Shown here: one piece after another, positions 18,216-27,800 of the stretch
Numbering within the stretch: the stretch's first letter is position 1
Layout: each line of letters begins with the position of its first letter
NCBI RefSeq assembly: GCF_007859855.1
Contig: NZ_SJPK01000002.1
Span: forward strand, 429,003 to 493,002
Length of the DNA stretch: 64,000 nt
Source of the DNA: Allorhodopirellula solitaria
GTDB taxonomy: Bacteria; Planctomycetota; Planctomycetia; Pirellulales; Pirellulaceae
Direction of reading: 5' to 3'
Made by a program: the position numbers and the translations under genes
The notes under the pieces: model-generated
What the model was told of the DNA's origin: nothing
Database searches by the model: none
What the model saw: only the letters and a program-made list of their open reading frames with translations

Positions 18216-19997
18216 TCAAATTTGAGTATCGTGAACACTCAATTCGTTGATCTCAGTAGCCACGGTGGGCAGGATCATGCGGAAGCGAGCGCCACCTTGG
18301 TTGGTGCTCGAGACCTCGACGCTGCCCCCGTGCTCCTGCATGATCTTAGCCGTTACCGGCAATCCGAGACCGGTACCGCGAGCCCCTTTTTTGGATTCAA
18401 AGAGCGAAAAGATTCGCGCTTGCTCGTCCTCAGGAACCCCATCGCCATCGTCTTCGACATCGATGACCCAACCCACGGAGGCGTCGAAACCACTGGTGAC
18501 TCGGACCGTGGACTGAGCGGCATCGAGAGCGTTGGTAATCAAATTGAGCAGAGCGCGGTGGAAGGCATCGGGATCGAAACTCGCCAACGGCAGATGTTCG
18601 TCCAATTGGAACCTCAGTTCGATTCCCGCCTCGTCGGCGCGGCCTTGCATCAAGTCGATCACGTCCCCGATCGTATCGTTGAGGTCAGCCTCAACTCGCT
18701 GCGGTTCCCGTTCCTTCGAGAACGTCAGCATGTCGAGCACGAGGTTGCTGATGCGTTCCTGGTTGCGATCGACGATGGCCCATCCCCGGCGAATCGTTTC
18801 GGTCTCGTTCTTGGCGAGGCCTGATTCGATCAGGTAGCTACCGCCACGCACGCCTTGCAGAATGTTCTTGATATGGTGCGACAGGGTGGCGATCGTTTGC
18901 CCCATCGCTGCGAGTCGTTCGCCCTGCAGTAGAGCGGAGTAGTAGAACGTATCCTCGATCGCCAGGGCGGCTTGATGTCCGATCGCAGTGATCAATTTGA
19001 GGTGTTCATCGTGGAATCGGGTAGCCCCTTTTTTCTCGATCCACTCGCCCGGCGATGTATAGGTGTCGACATACAAAGCGCCAACGACGTCGTAGCGGCC
19101 TTGCAGTGGCACGCAGAGGGCTTCGCGGACTCCGCCCTGGACGATGGATGCCGCCCGCTCGAATCGCTCATCATCGATCGCATCGCTGGTCCGCACCCCT
19201 TCTTGGTGCTGCAGGACGTAATCCAAAATGGTGTGACTGATCGTGATCCGGCCTGGTGGTTTCGACCGCTTGTTGAGGTTCACCGAGGACGTTCCATGGG
19301 AATCGCGGTCGCATCGTGCCGCCGGTGTCAACCGTTTGGTTTCGGGGTCTCGCAGCATCACGCAGCCGCGGTCGGCTTCCACCCAATCAAAGATCAGCTT
19401 CAAGACACGATCGAGGACTTCGTTGAGGTCATCGGTGCGCCCTACCGCCAATGCCGTCAGGTACATCACTTCGAGTGACTGGTCGGTATCGAGAAAGTGG
19501 GCTGGCGCCTGATCGTCTTGCTTCGCCGGTGGGACCGGGTGTTCCGAACCCGGGTCGCTCCCGTCGCTCGAGGGTTGACCGGGCCCCCCCTGCCTGATGG
19601 AGAACCGATCACGCGAAAAAGACGAAACGATGCGACTGGCGTCGCCGCCCTGGACCTGTCTGACAATATCCACCCCGTGAGCGGCATCCATCGCCGAGGC
19701 TTTCCCCGTGCCGGTGAAGATCAGCAGGGTACCGCCAATTTCAATCCGGTCCCCGCTGATGAGTTCCTGCCGCGAGATCCGGTCGCCGTTGACGTGCGTG
19801 CCGTTACTGCTACCGAGATCAATCAGTTCATAGCGACCTGCAGCGACATCGCAGCGGACTTCGGCGTGACCACGGGAAGCCTCATTGTCGAGCAACTGGA
19901 TGTCGTTGGTTGAGTCCCGGCCCAACCGCTGCACGGGCGTTGAGAGCGGGAAATGCTTGCCCTGATCGCGTCCTCGAATCACGAACAACGAGGCCAT
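18216..19997 (-). CDS. FHA-GAF sensor histidine kinase
   Basis: A 593-residue cytosolic kinase. It starts at ATG 19997 (MASLFVIRGRDQGKHFPL), which is the true FHA N-terminus; the frame is open further upstream but unlike the family. Order: FHA phosphothreonine-binding domain (about 1-110, with GRDSTNDIQLLD, SRGHAEV and DLGSSNGTHVNG), a linker, a GAF domain (about 190-350), dimerisation helices with the phospho-acceptor His in TLSHHIKNILQG, then HATPase_c with N box NLITNALDAA, G1 DDGDGVPED and G2 GARGTGLGLP. There is no receiver domain or response-regulator gene next to it. FHA input suggests cross-talk with Ser/Thr kinases such as the one at the left end; this is inference. Confidence 0.9.
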   Translation of the reverse strand: MASLFVIRGRDQGKHFPLSTPVQRLGRDSTNDIQLLDNEASRGHAEVRCDVAAGRYELIDLGSSNGTHVNGDRISRQELISGDRIEIGGTLLIFTGTGKASAMDAAHGVDIVRQVQGGDASRIVSSFSRDRFSIRQGGPGQPSSDGSDPGSEHPVPPAKQDDQAPAHFLDTDQSLEVMYLTALAVGRTDDLNEVLDRVLKLIFDWVEADRGCVMLRDPETKRLTPAARCDRDSHGTSSVNLNKRSKPPGRITISHTILDYVLQHQEGVRTSDAIDDERFERAASIVQGGVREALCVPLQGRYDVVGALYVDTYTSPGEWIEKKGATRFHDEHLKLITAIGHQAALAIEDTFYYSALLQGERLAAMGQTIATLSHHIKNILQGVRGGSYLIESGLAKNETETIRRGWAIVDRNQERISNLVLDMLTFSKEREPQRVEADLNDTIGDVIDLMQGRADEAGIELRFQLDEHLPLASFDPDAFHRALLNLITNALDAAQSTVRVTSGFDASVGWVIDVEDDGDGVPEDEQARIFSLFESKKGARGTGLGLPVTAKIMQEHGGSVEVSSTNQGGARFRMILPTVATEINELSVHDTQI

Positions 19998-20248
19998 GGT
20001 AGGTGAATTCCTTTGGATTGAGGCGGGTTTCGACAGAATCGACAGCGTGGATTTTGTCTCGGGAAGCGAGACGGGAACCCATCGGCACCGTCGACTTAGC
20101 GAAAACGAAGCCGGCGAGACGCTCGGCCTCCCAATTTCAGGGAGGCTCAACAAGATAGCTTGTCAGCAACCCCAATGTTTGACTACCGTCGGACTTTTCA
20201 CGATTTGTCCGATTTCCGCTCTCGCCGACCTTCGTAAGTGTAGCCTCC

Positions 20249-21301
20249 ATGTATTGCGTTTCCCTCATTCGACGCGGCTGCCGTGCTGGGTGGGTACGAC
20301 GATGCCTGCCAATGGCTTGCTGCGCGGTCGTGTGGGGCGCGGTCAGCTCGAATCTGGGGTGCCGTAGTCACGCGCCCATCCATTTGTGGCAGCCGCCGCA
20401 ATTGCGATCGATGGACGGCGAAAAACTCGTCTTGATGGACATCGCTGGCCCGGCGGATACCGCCGCTGCTATCCGCGAGGAATTGCTAGCAGGAGCCAAG
20501 CCTTCCGCTGGCGGTGACCGATCCTCGGGGGCGGCCGCGAGCGACGCATTCACTGTGCTACTTCCCGACGAGTTGGAGTCGCGAGCGACGATTCAGCTCG
20601 TCTCCAATCGGGATCAGGCCCCGAGTGACCTCGCGATTGCGGCCGCCGCCCGCCGCTCGGGAGTCCGGTACCTGTTGCGGGGCGAAATCATGCATGCGAC
20701 GGGGCGTTCGCATTCGGATCAACAGCTCAGCGTCGTCTGGCAGCTCGTCGGCCTCGATGCCGCAGCCGGGACTCATGGCCTGCCGATCACCGTCGACCAA
20801 ACGTCTCTGCAAAGGCGGTATCCTGAACTGATGGCGGTACCTGACCCGACCCTGCGACTGCATCGAGCGATGGCTCGCGAGACGCTCGGTTTGATTCACG
20901 AATCCGTCGTCCGTCAAAATGTGGAGCTAGCGAATTCCTACGTGACACTCGGCAGCGCCGCCGTCCGCCGCGGCAACGATCTGGCGGCACTGGGGAACTG
21001 GCCTGCCGCCGAAGATGTTTGGTTGCAGACTCTCGAGCGGTATCCTCTCCAGACCGCAGCCTGGATCAATGCGTCGATCGCTGCAGCGGCTCGTCAAGAC
21101 TTCGATCTTGCCAAGCAGCGGATCACACGGGCGATTCGGCTCTCGCTGCTCTCACCCGTCCAACGCCATCTCGCTGAAGAAACTCTTGTGTGGCTAGAAC
21201 TGCGTCAGCGCGACTACCTCGAGTCATTCGACCTCCCCGACCCGGCTGATGGCTGGCGAGTCACTCACGCGAGTGATTCGGGACCGCGTTCTCTGCGGTG
21301 A
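20249..21301 (+). CDS. Putative lipoprotein with TPR-like C-terminal half
   Basis: A 350-residue protein whose N-terminus is hydrophobic and ends in a lipobox-like SSNLGC (Cys near residue 38), so lipid anchoring is likely. The middle (about 70-200) resembles periplasmic proteins that gather parameters for an OMP or assembly process, but I cannot name it. Residues 220-330 show helical pairs like tetratricopeptide repeats (ALGNWPAAEDVWLQTLERYP, ARQDFDLAKQRITRAIRL). The stop codon lies at the junction with a truncated MITE copy, so the last residues may have been changed by the insertion or deletion. Confidence 0.65.
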   Translation: MYCVSLIRRGCRAGWVRRCLPMACCAVVWGAVSSNLGCRSHAPIHLWQPPQLRSMDGEKLVLMDIAGPADTAAAIREELLAGAKPSAGGDRSSGAAASDAFTVLLPDELESRATIQLVSNRDQAPSDLAIAAAARRSGVRYLLRGEIMHATGRSHSDQQLSVVWQLVGLDAAAGTHGLPITVDQTSLQRRYPELMAVPDPTLRLHRAMARETLGLIHESVVRQNVELANSYVTLGSAAVRRGNDLAALGNWPAAEDVWLQTLERYPLQTAAWINASIAAAARQDFDLAKQRITRAIRLSLLSPVQRHLAEETLVWLELRQRDYLESFDLPDPADGWRVTHASDSGPRSLR

Positions 21302-21480
21302 GCTCTGCTGAGGTGCTGGCTTGGCACGGGACATCCCGGTCGATGGTACGCCAATGGTGTTGCCGGTCCCTGGCGGATACTCGTTCGTCAGGGACGCATT
21401 TTTGCAAGGTCATTGGATGCGAGAGCCATTCCTGGAAAAACCTTCCCCTGTGCTCCGCGTACGCTTCCGTTGGATGAGCC
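21300..21480 (+). mobile_element. Truncated copy of the 318-bp MITE-like element
   Basis: It matches the right-hand 200 bp of the full copy at 51 kb, with one internal deletion of about 19 bp, and retains the right terminal repeat ACGCTTCCGTTGGATGAGCC. The left half and left terminal repeat are missing. The matching begins at GAGCTCTGC, one base into the TGA stop of the lipoprotein gene. Confidence 0.75.
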
Positions 21481-21481
21481 C

Positions 21482-21640
21482 AGTTTTGCTCCCCCATGTG
21501 CCTGTCACACGGAATGCGACGTTTCGAAATTAGAACACCGCGGCATCGATGTGCGTTCCCCTGTCAGCTTGTCTGACAGAAACCAAGCACATTGGTTTGG
21601 TGGTTAATCAACTACTCGTAGCTTTCTCCACTACGACATG
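21482..21640 (+). repeat. Dispersed hairpin repeat, copy 1
   Basis: Positions 21485-21588 align, by eye at roughly 85%, with 28496-28601. The copy contains the perfect palindrome CTGTCAGCTTGTCTGACAG (7-bp stem). The following TAATCAAC...CACTACGACA segment (about 21604-21640) recurs at about 36072-36108. No coding capacity is apparent. Confidence 0.7.
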
Positions 21641-21642
21641 GA

Positions 21643-22578
21643 TTATCCCGGCGTGTCTTCGCTGCCAAGACGTTCGGCGACGCGAAGCTTCGCACTGCGG
21701 CTGCGGGGATTTTCTCGGATCTCTTGATCGGTAGGACGCAGTGGTTTCTTTGTCAGCACTTTCCATCTTTCGTCCTCGCGAAACGCATTCTTGACGATGC
21801 GGTCTTCGAGGGAGTGAAAGCTGATGGCAGCAATCCGTCCGCCCGGCGAGATCCAGTCCGCTGCCGAGGCAAGCGTCCGTTGCAAGATGTTGAGCTCATC
21901 ATTGACGGCGATCCGCAATGCCTGAAACGTTCGCGTCGCGGGGTGAATATCGTGGTTCTTACTACGCGGCACACACCGTCGACAGATCTCAACGAGATCG
22001 CCCACCGTCCGCACCGGATTTCGATCCTGCGCCCGCAGGCAAATCGACCTGGCAATGCGGCGACTGTACCGCTCTTCACCGAACTGATAGATGGTGTCGG
22101 CGATCTCCCGCTCACCGCGGTACGCCAGCCATTCGTAGGCGGGGATATCCGATTCGGGATCGAATCGCAGGTCGAGCTCTGCATCCTCCATCGTGAAGCT
22201 GAACCCGCGCTCCCGGTCGACGAGCTGGTCGCTGGACAGGCCCAAGTCGAGCACCAGGGCGTCGGCATGGGAACGCTCGCAATGGGCGAGTGCGGCGGGC
22301 GATTTTTCGTAGCTGCCGAGGAACAGCTCAATCCGCGGATCACTTCCCGGCCCGCCCGGAACATCGTCTCGGGCCAAGACTGCCGGGTCACGGTCCATGC
22401 CGATAATCAGGGGCGCGGGATCGTCGCCCGTCGTCGCTTTCGGCAGCACGTCGAGCAATAATCGCGTGTGGCCACCGCCACCGTAGGTACCGTCAACAAT
22501 CGTGCGCGGATGAGCCTCACCCACCCATGCAACAATCTCGTCCGGCATTACCGAAACATGTTCAATCGACTCGTTCAC
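21643..22578 (-). CDS. rsmH: 16S rRNA (cytosine1402-N4)-methyltransferase RsmH
   Basis: A 311-residue AdoMet-dependent methyltransferase (MraW). It starts at GTG 22578 with HVSVMPDEIVAWV, then the SAM motif VDGTYGGGGHTRLLL, the acidic GMDRDP, the family motif LDLGLSSDQLVDRERGFSF, and C-terminal ISFHSLEDRIVK. It methylates N4 of C1402 in the ribosomal P site. It normally heads the mra/division cluster before ftsL and ftsI; here no cell-wall genes follow, in line with the dispersed or missing division genes of planctomycetes. The start overlaps the upstream gene's stop by 4 bp (GTGA). Confidence 0.95.
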   Translation of the reverse strand: MNESIEHVSVMPDEIVAWVGEAHPRTIVDGTYGGGGHTRLLLDVLPKATTGDDPAPLIIGMDRDPAVLARDDVPGGPGSDPRIELFLGSYEKSPAALAHCERSHADALVLDLGLSSDQLVDRERGFSFTMEDAELDLRFDPESDIPAYEWLAYRGEREIADTIYQFGEERYSRRIARSICLRAQDRNPVRTVGDLVEICRRCVPRSKNHDIHPATRTFQALRIAVNDELNILQRTLASAADWISPGGRIAAISFHSLEDRIVKNAFREDERWKVLTKKPLRPTDQEIRENPRSRSAKLRVAERLGSEDTPG

Positions 22579-23543
22579 GCAGGCTGCTTAAGCTCCGCGG
22601 AGACGCTGGCAAACGTTTGACTGCAGTGCAACGCCGTTTCCATCTGGCCTGCGACCTTCTTCAATCGTTGTTCGTCACCGCCACCCACCTCAGCGGCGAG
22701 CCAACCCTGAAAGTCAATTTTCACGAGCGCTCGACGGACCGAACCCCAGTCGATGTCGCCTTGCGTGATATCGGTGAAACCACCGGAGGCTCGCGAGAAA
22801 CCTTTGATATCGAGTTTCTGAATGTGGTCACCGAGCGTTTCCACCCATCCAGCCACATCGCCGTACTTCCAATGGTTGCCCAGGTCGAACTGCACGCCCA
22901 CCGTGTCGGTGCCAAAGGACGCAATGAAGTCCGCCAAAGGCTCTGCAGATTGATTTTCGTCGCCACCGTGGTCGTAAAGAAAGTGATTCCACACGTTCTC
23001 AATCACGATGTGAACACCGAGTTTATCCGCCAGGGGAAGTGCTTTAGAAATCGCATCGAAAGCCCGCGAGCGAACCTCTTCTGGGCTCCCATCTTTGCCG
23101 TGGCCGGGCACGAGCAGCATCGTCTTCGCGCCCAGTGCAGCGGTTTGCCGGAGCGAGTTTTCGAGATGCTCCTGAGCTTGCTCACGGATCTTGGGATCGG
23201 GGTTGGTGTGTGTAACCGACCAGTGATAGCCGCCCACCGTACCGTCGATAATGATCCCCGTCTTCTCAGCGGCCGAACGGAGTGCGCTCACGTCTAAGTC
23301 ACCCGTGTTCGGCTCGACGCCTTCGAACCCCGCATCCAAAGCGGCTTGGAATTTGTCGTCCCAAGAGCCCTTCACGCGGATCATTCCCATTTTGAGCGTC
23401 TTGCGCAGCCACGGCGAGGCTTGCTCCGATGAAGCGTTCTCCTCCGCAGTCACAAACCTGCTGCCGAGACAGCCGCCAGCGACGAGGGAGGCGGTCGCTA
23501 GAAAGTTGCGGCGGGAATTAAGCGATGTCGATGGATCGGACAT
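22575..23543 (-). CDS. Tat-exported sugar phosphate isomerase/epimerase-like TIM-barrel protein
   Basis: A 322-residue protein. The N-terminus SRRNFLATASLVAGGCLG is a twin-arginine signal; the Cys could also be a lipobox. The mature part is an AP-endonuclease-2/xylose-isomerase TIM barrel with the usual metal-ligand pattern (GFEGVEPNT, HIVIENVWNHF, VGVQFDLGNHW, KLDIKGFSR, WLAAEVGGGD). Such proteins are greatly expanded in planctomycetes and act on sugars or inositol derivatives; the substrate is not readable. It is translationally coupled to rsmH, with no evident functional link. Confidence 0.85.
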   Translation of the reverse strand: MSDPSTSLNSRRNFLATASLVAGGCLGSRFVTAEENASSEQASPWLRKTLKMGMIRVKGSWDDKFQAALDAGFEGVEPNTGDLDVSALRSAAEKTGIIIDGTVGGYHWSVTHTNPDPKIREQAQEHLENSLRQTAALGAKTMLLVPGHGKDGSPEEVRSRAFDAISKALPLADKLGVHIVIENVWNHFLYDHGGDENQSAEPLADFIASFGTDTVGVQFDLGNHWKYGDVAGWVETLGDHIQKLDIKGFSRASGGFTDITQGDIDWGSVRRALVKIDFQGWLAAEVGGGDEQRLKKVAGQMETALHCSQTFASVSAELKQPA

Positions 23544-23601
23544 GGGGTACTCCTAGGTGTCAGGCACGAATGGCGAGCAAAGTGAGTGGCATTGTAGCAG
23601 C

Positions 23602-23982
23602 CTATTGAATCAGCGCCTCAGGCACGCGCTGCAAACGACCCTCTCGGTCGATGACGGCGAGCGTCACGGTGGCCGCGACGAGTAACGAGCCGTCACGATG
23701 AATCTCGTATTCGTGAACGATTTTCGCGGCCGTAACGTTCACGATTCGAGTGGTCAATTGAATCTCATCGTCGTATCTCGCCGGCATTTTGTAACGGCAA
23801 TCCACCCGCGCTACGACGACGAACCATCCGGAAGCTTCAATATCCCGGTAGCGACCACCGGATGACCGAAAGAACTCCGTACGACCGATCTCGAAGTAGG
23901 TCAGATAGTTGGAGTGGTGAACAAAGCCGCCAGGGTCGCATTCTTCGTAACGAACGCGCAGAGTAATCGTTTGGTGTTTCAC
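23602..23982 (-). CDS. 4-hydroxybenzoyl-CoA thioesterase family (YbgC/FadM-like) protein
   Basis: A 126-residue single hot-dog domain. The signature VRYEECDPGGFVHHSNYLTYFEIGR matches the YbgC/FadM group (usually YxDTDxxGxVxHxxY), with the catalytic Asp retained and Glu-Cys in place of Asp-Thr before it. It should hydrolyse acyl-CoA thioesters as a tetramer in the cytosol. The GTG start at 23982 fits the family N-terminus. Confidence 0.88.
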   Translation of the reverse strand: MKHQTITLRVRYEECDPGGFVHHSNYLTYFEIGRTEFFRSSGGRYRDIEASGWFVVVARVDCRYKMPARYDDEIQLTTRIVNVTAAKIVHEYEIHRDGSLLVAATVTLAVIDREGRLQRVPEALIQ

Positions 23983-24162
23983 GCAAACCGAGAGAATTGA
24001 GGGGACTGGGACGAACCGAGGCCCCTGTTATACATCACTTTCTCCGCGCCGACGGCTGTGGCGGCAACGATCGGTTGTCGAGCGAGGCGATTACCGCCGG
24101 TACCCCACGTCGATGGGAAGAACCTCGCTGTTTCGCCGGCGAAGTCTCTGAACTCAATAAAT

Positions 24163-24666
24163 TCAGCTGCCGTACCACTGGCCCCGTTGCTGATTGACCA
24201 AACTCTTCAGTGCGGCGAGTTCCGAGTCAGGATGGTGGATCAGCAACCAGCTGACTTTCCCGTCCAACCCATTTTCAAAGGCACGCTGTTTGAGCGTTTG
24301 GACCCATTCGAACCGAGATGCATCTGTACAGGACAGGTCGGCGGGCACTGCGAGCACCAAATTGTTCTTTTCTCGACATGAGGAATCATTCAGAAAAAGG
24401 TCGGTCGTCTCATGAATCTGATCAATATTCAACGATCCGCAGTCGATGGCAATGATACAGCGATCAGGGCGATCCAAAGTGCGAAATAAACGCCGACGCA
24501 TATAAGCGATCTGCTCATCGAGCGTCGGCATCGCCACATTTTGGGCGGATTTGACCAGTTCGGATGCCTCCTCGATGGCGTCGTCCAACGCCTTACCCGT
24601 ATCTGACGATGTCAGGGAACCCGAAACGATTTCCGAATTCGACACGGAAACAACCGGTATACTCAT
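24163..24666 (-). CDS. Hypothetical protein
   Basis: I do not recognise this 167-residue protein. The ATG at 24666 (MSIPVVSVSNSEI) is taken as start because the longer in-frame part reads unlike protein and overlaps the putA leader. The N-terminal 60 residues are Ser/Glu-rich and predicted helical. The rest has an alternating strand/helix pattern (CIIAIDCGSLNI, NLVLAVPADLSC, VSWLLIHHP) like a small Rossmann or STAS-like alpha/beta domain. It is divergent from putA with about 155 bp between starts. Confidence 0.5.
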   Translation of the reverse strand: MSIPVVSVSNSEIVSGSLTSSDTGKALDDAIEEASELVKSAQNVAMPTLDEQIAYMRRRLFRTLDRPDRCIIAIDCGSLNIDQIHETTDLFLNDSSCREKNNLVLAVPADLSCTDASRFEWVQTLKQRAFENGLDGKVSWLLIHHPDSELAALKSLVNQQRGQWYGS

Positions 24667-24821
24667 CTTCAAAACTCCGTCGAGGATAGATTGGGACGCG
24701 ATTTGCACATCCTTTGAGCAGTCTAGATATTGTAGCAATATTCGTACCGTGAAACAAATATTTGCCTGCGGACCCCTCCCGACCACCGCTACTCACACCT
24801 AATGGTGACAGAATCTCTCCT

Positions 24822-27800
24822 ATGAACGCACAATCTAAAGACGCCGCTGAGTCGGCAATCCAACTTGCCGAACAGTTGCTCGCCGACGCCCAGGCATTGC
24901 AGACGCCTCAAGAGCGTCGCCAGCAGGCGGAGCTGAACCGCATGATTGGTCACGACGCGGACAAGGCAACGCTCGTCGAGATGACCGATCAAGCCTTTCG
25001 GACCAACGCCCCCGCTCGCGTTGCCGACCAACTGACGTTCCTGCTCGATATTCAAGGTATCCCGCGGTTTTTCAATCCGGTCGAGCAAGCGATGTTGCGC
25101 GGGTTCCAGTCCTTCGGTGAATACTTGCCTGGCGTCGCGGTCCCCTTGGTCAAGGAGAAGATGCGGCACGAAACCGCCAACGTGATCCTGCCCGCCGAGC
25201 CCGAGTTGCTCGTCAAGCACCTTCAGCAGCGCCAGGAGACTGGCGTCTCGATGAATGTAAACCTGTTGGGTGAAGCATTGCTGGGCGAAGACGATGCCCG
25301 CGCAAGGCTGCAGCATTATGTGCAGCTGCTGCGACTGCCCGACGTGCATTGCCTGAGCGTTAAGCTGACGACTCTCTACAGCCAGGTGTCGGCGCTCGCC
25401 TATGAGCACACGATCGATGTTGTTGCCGATCGGCTCGACACGCTCTATCGCAATGCCAATCACCACAGCCCACCCAAGTTCGTTTACTTGGACATGGAGG
25501 AGTACAAGGACCTCTACCTCACCGCCGATGTTCTCAAGCGAACTCTCGACCGCCGCGGGTTGGAGAAAACGGCAGCGGGTATCGCCTTGCAGGCCTACGT
25601 TCCGGATTCGTACGGCGTGATGCGAGATCTCATTGAGTGGTCGAAACAACGCGTCGAAAACGGGGGCAGTGCGCTGACCATTCGGTTGGTCAAAGGTGCA
25701 AACTGGGAGATGGAACGCGTCCATGCCAGCACTTCCGGTTGGCCGATGGCTCCCTACGAGACCAAGATCGACACCGATGCGAACTTTAAGAAGATGCTGC
25801 GCGAACTGATCGATGCCGCCGCGGCCGGTCACCTCCGCGTCGGTGTAGCCTCGCACAATCTGTTCGACGTCGCTCTGGCGATGAATTGGACCGACGCCGC
25901 GGGATGCGGATCGCACGTTCAGTTCGAGATGCTCGAGGGCATGGCGAACCACCAACGCCGCGCCATCACCAACCGTGATGTGCCGATGTTGCTCTACGCG
26001 CCGGCTTGCCGCCGCACTGAGTTCCTCAATGCGATCTGTTACCTGATCCGCCGTCTCGACGAGAACACAGGCCCCGAGAACTTCCTCCGCCACTCCTACG
26101 CTCTGCAGCCCGGTTCGGAAACCTTCGAACACTTGGCGACGGCCTTCACGCAATCGCTCGAAGAAATGGACAGCGTCCCGACCGCTGCGAGGAACCCGCA
26201 GGACCGCAACGTCGTTCCGGTGCAACCGCCGGTTGCCGATCACTGGACGAAGTTTGTCAATGAGCCGGATACGGATTGGTCGAGCCCCGTCAACGCGCAG
26301 TGGGTTTCGGATCTATTGAAACAATGGAAGAAGCAGTGCAACAAACGTGCTGTCGATATCGATCCAGTCCTCGCAGGTGATCCCCCCGTCGAGGACGCGG
26401 ACAAGCCACCGATCGTTAAGTCTTATGACGTTTCCCGCCCGGAGAAGGTGGTGTGCCGGGTCCAGCCAACCGCCCTGGAGCCTTTGCTGAAGTCGATCAA
26501 GCACGTCGTCGACTGGCGTGGGTGGGCGGAAACGCCCCTGGACACCCGTCATGAAATCCTCCGCAATGTCGCGCAGAAATTGCGTGAACGACGTGGGGAC
26601 CTGATCGGCTCGATGGTCGCTGACGCAGGCAAAACGGTGGCTCAAGCGGATCCGGAAGTCAGCGAAGCGATTGATTTCTGTGAGTTCTACCCGCTCACGA
26701 TGCAGGACTGGGCCAATCGTCCTGAGATCGAGGTGCACGAACGCGGCGTCGTCGCGGTGATCACGCCTTGGAACTTCCCCATGGCAATCGCTGTGGGGGG
26801 CGTTGCCGCTGCTCTCGCCGCAGGTAACTGCGTCGTCCTCAAGCCTTGCAACGAAACGATGCTACCCGCCTGGATCGCCTGCCAAGCATTTTATGATGCG
26901 GGCGTGCCTGTCGAAGCGTTGCAGTTTGCACCCTGCAGCGATGAGGTGGCCGAGGAAGCCCTGGTTACCAACCCAGACATCGATACCGTGATCCTGACCG
27001 GTGGCACCGCGACGGCGAAACGCATGCTCACGGTCCGGCCCGACCTGCACCTGCTGGCCGAAACCGGTGGCAAAAACGCTACCATCGTGACGTCGCTGGC
27101 TGACCGCGACCTCGCGATCAAACATGCACTGCAGTCCGCCTTTGGGCACAGCGGTCAGAAATGCAGTGCCACCTCACTGCTGCTGCTTGAGAATGAGTTG
27201 TTTGACGACGAAACGTTCCAAAAGATCCTTGCCGACGCCGTCCGCAGCCTGCATGCGGGCTCCGCCTGGGATCTGCATACCGCCGTCACGCCGCTGGTCT
27301 CACCCCCCAACGACGAACTCACGCGGGGGATGCGAGAGGTCGATGATGATGAGTATTGGCTGGTCATGCCCGAGCACGTTGACGGCAATCCAAATCTGTA
27401 CCGTCCCGGCGTGAAATGGAATGTCAAACCAGGCAGTTTCTCACACACAACCGAACTGTTTGGTCCCGTGCTCAGCGTGATGCGATTCACCCGGCTGGAG
27501 GAAGCGATCGAGATCGTGCGGTCGACCGGCTATGGCTTGACCAGTGGCCTGGAATCGCTTGATGACCGCGAAATTGAAGTCTGGCGAGAAGCCTTGCCGG
27601 CCGGCAATCTCTACGTCAACCGTCCGACCACTGGTGCCATCGTGCTGCGGCAACCCTTCGGCGGCGTGGGGCTGAGCGCTTATGGGCCCGGACTCAAGGC
27701 CGGCGGACCGCACTATGTCCTCGCCCTGGCGCGGATCACCAACGGCCAGCCACTCCCCGAGCCGAGCTCAGATGATTCCAAAGCCCAGACAAAAGAGGAG

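Noticed and set aside
24789-26243. 484-residue minus-strand frame
   Set aside because: It is antisense to the well-supported PutA proline dehydrogenase domain and has no family motifs.
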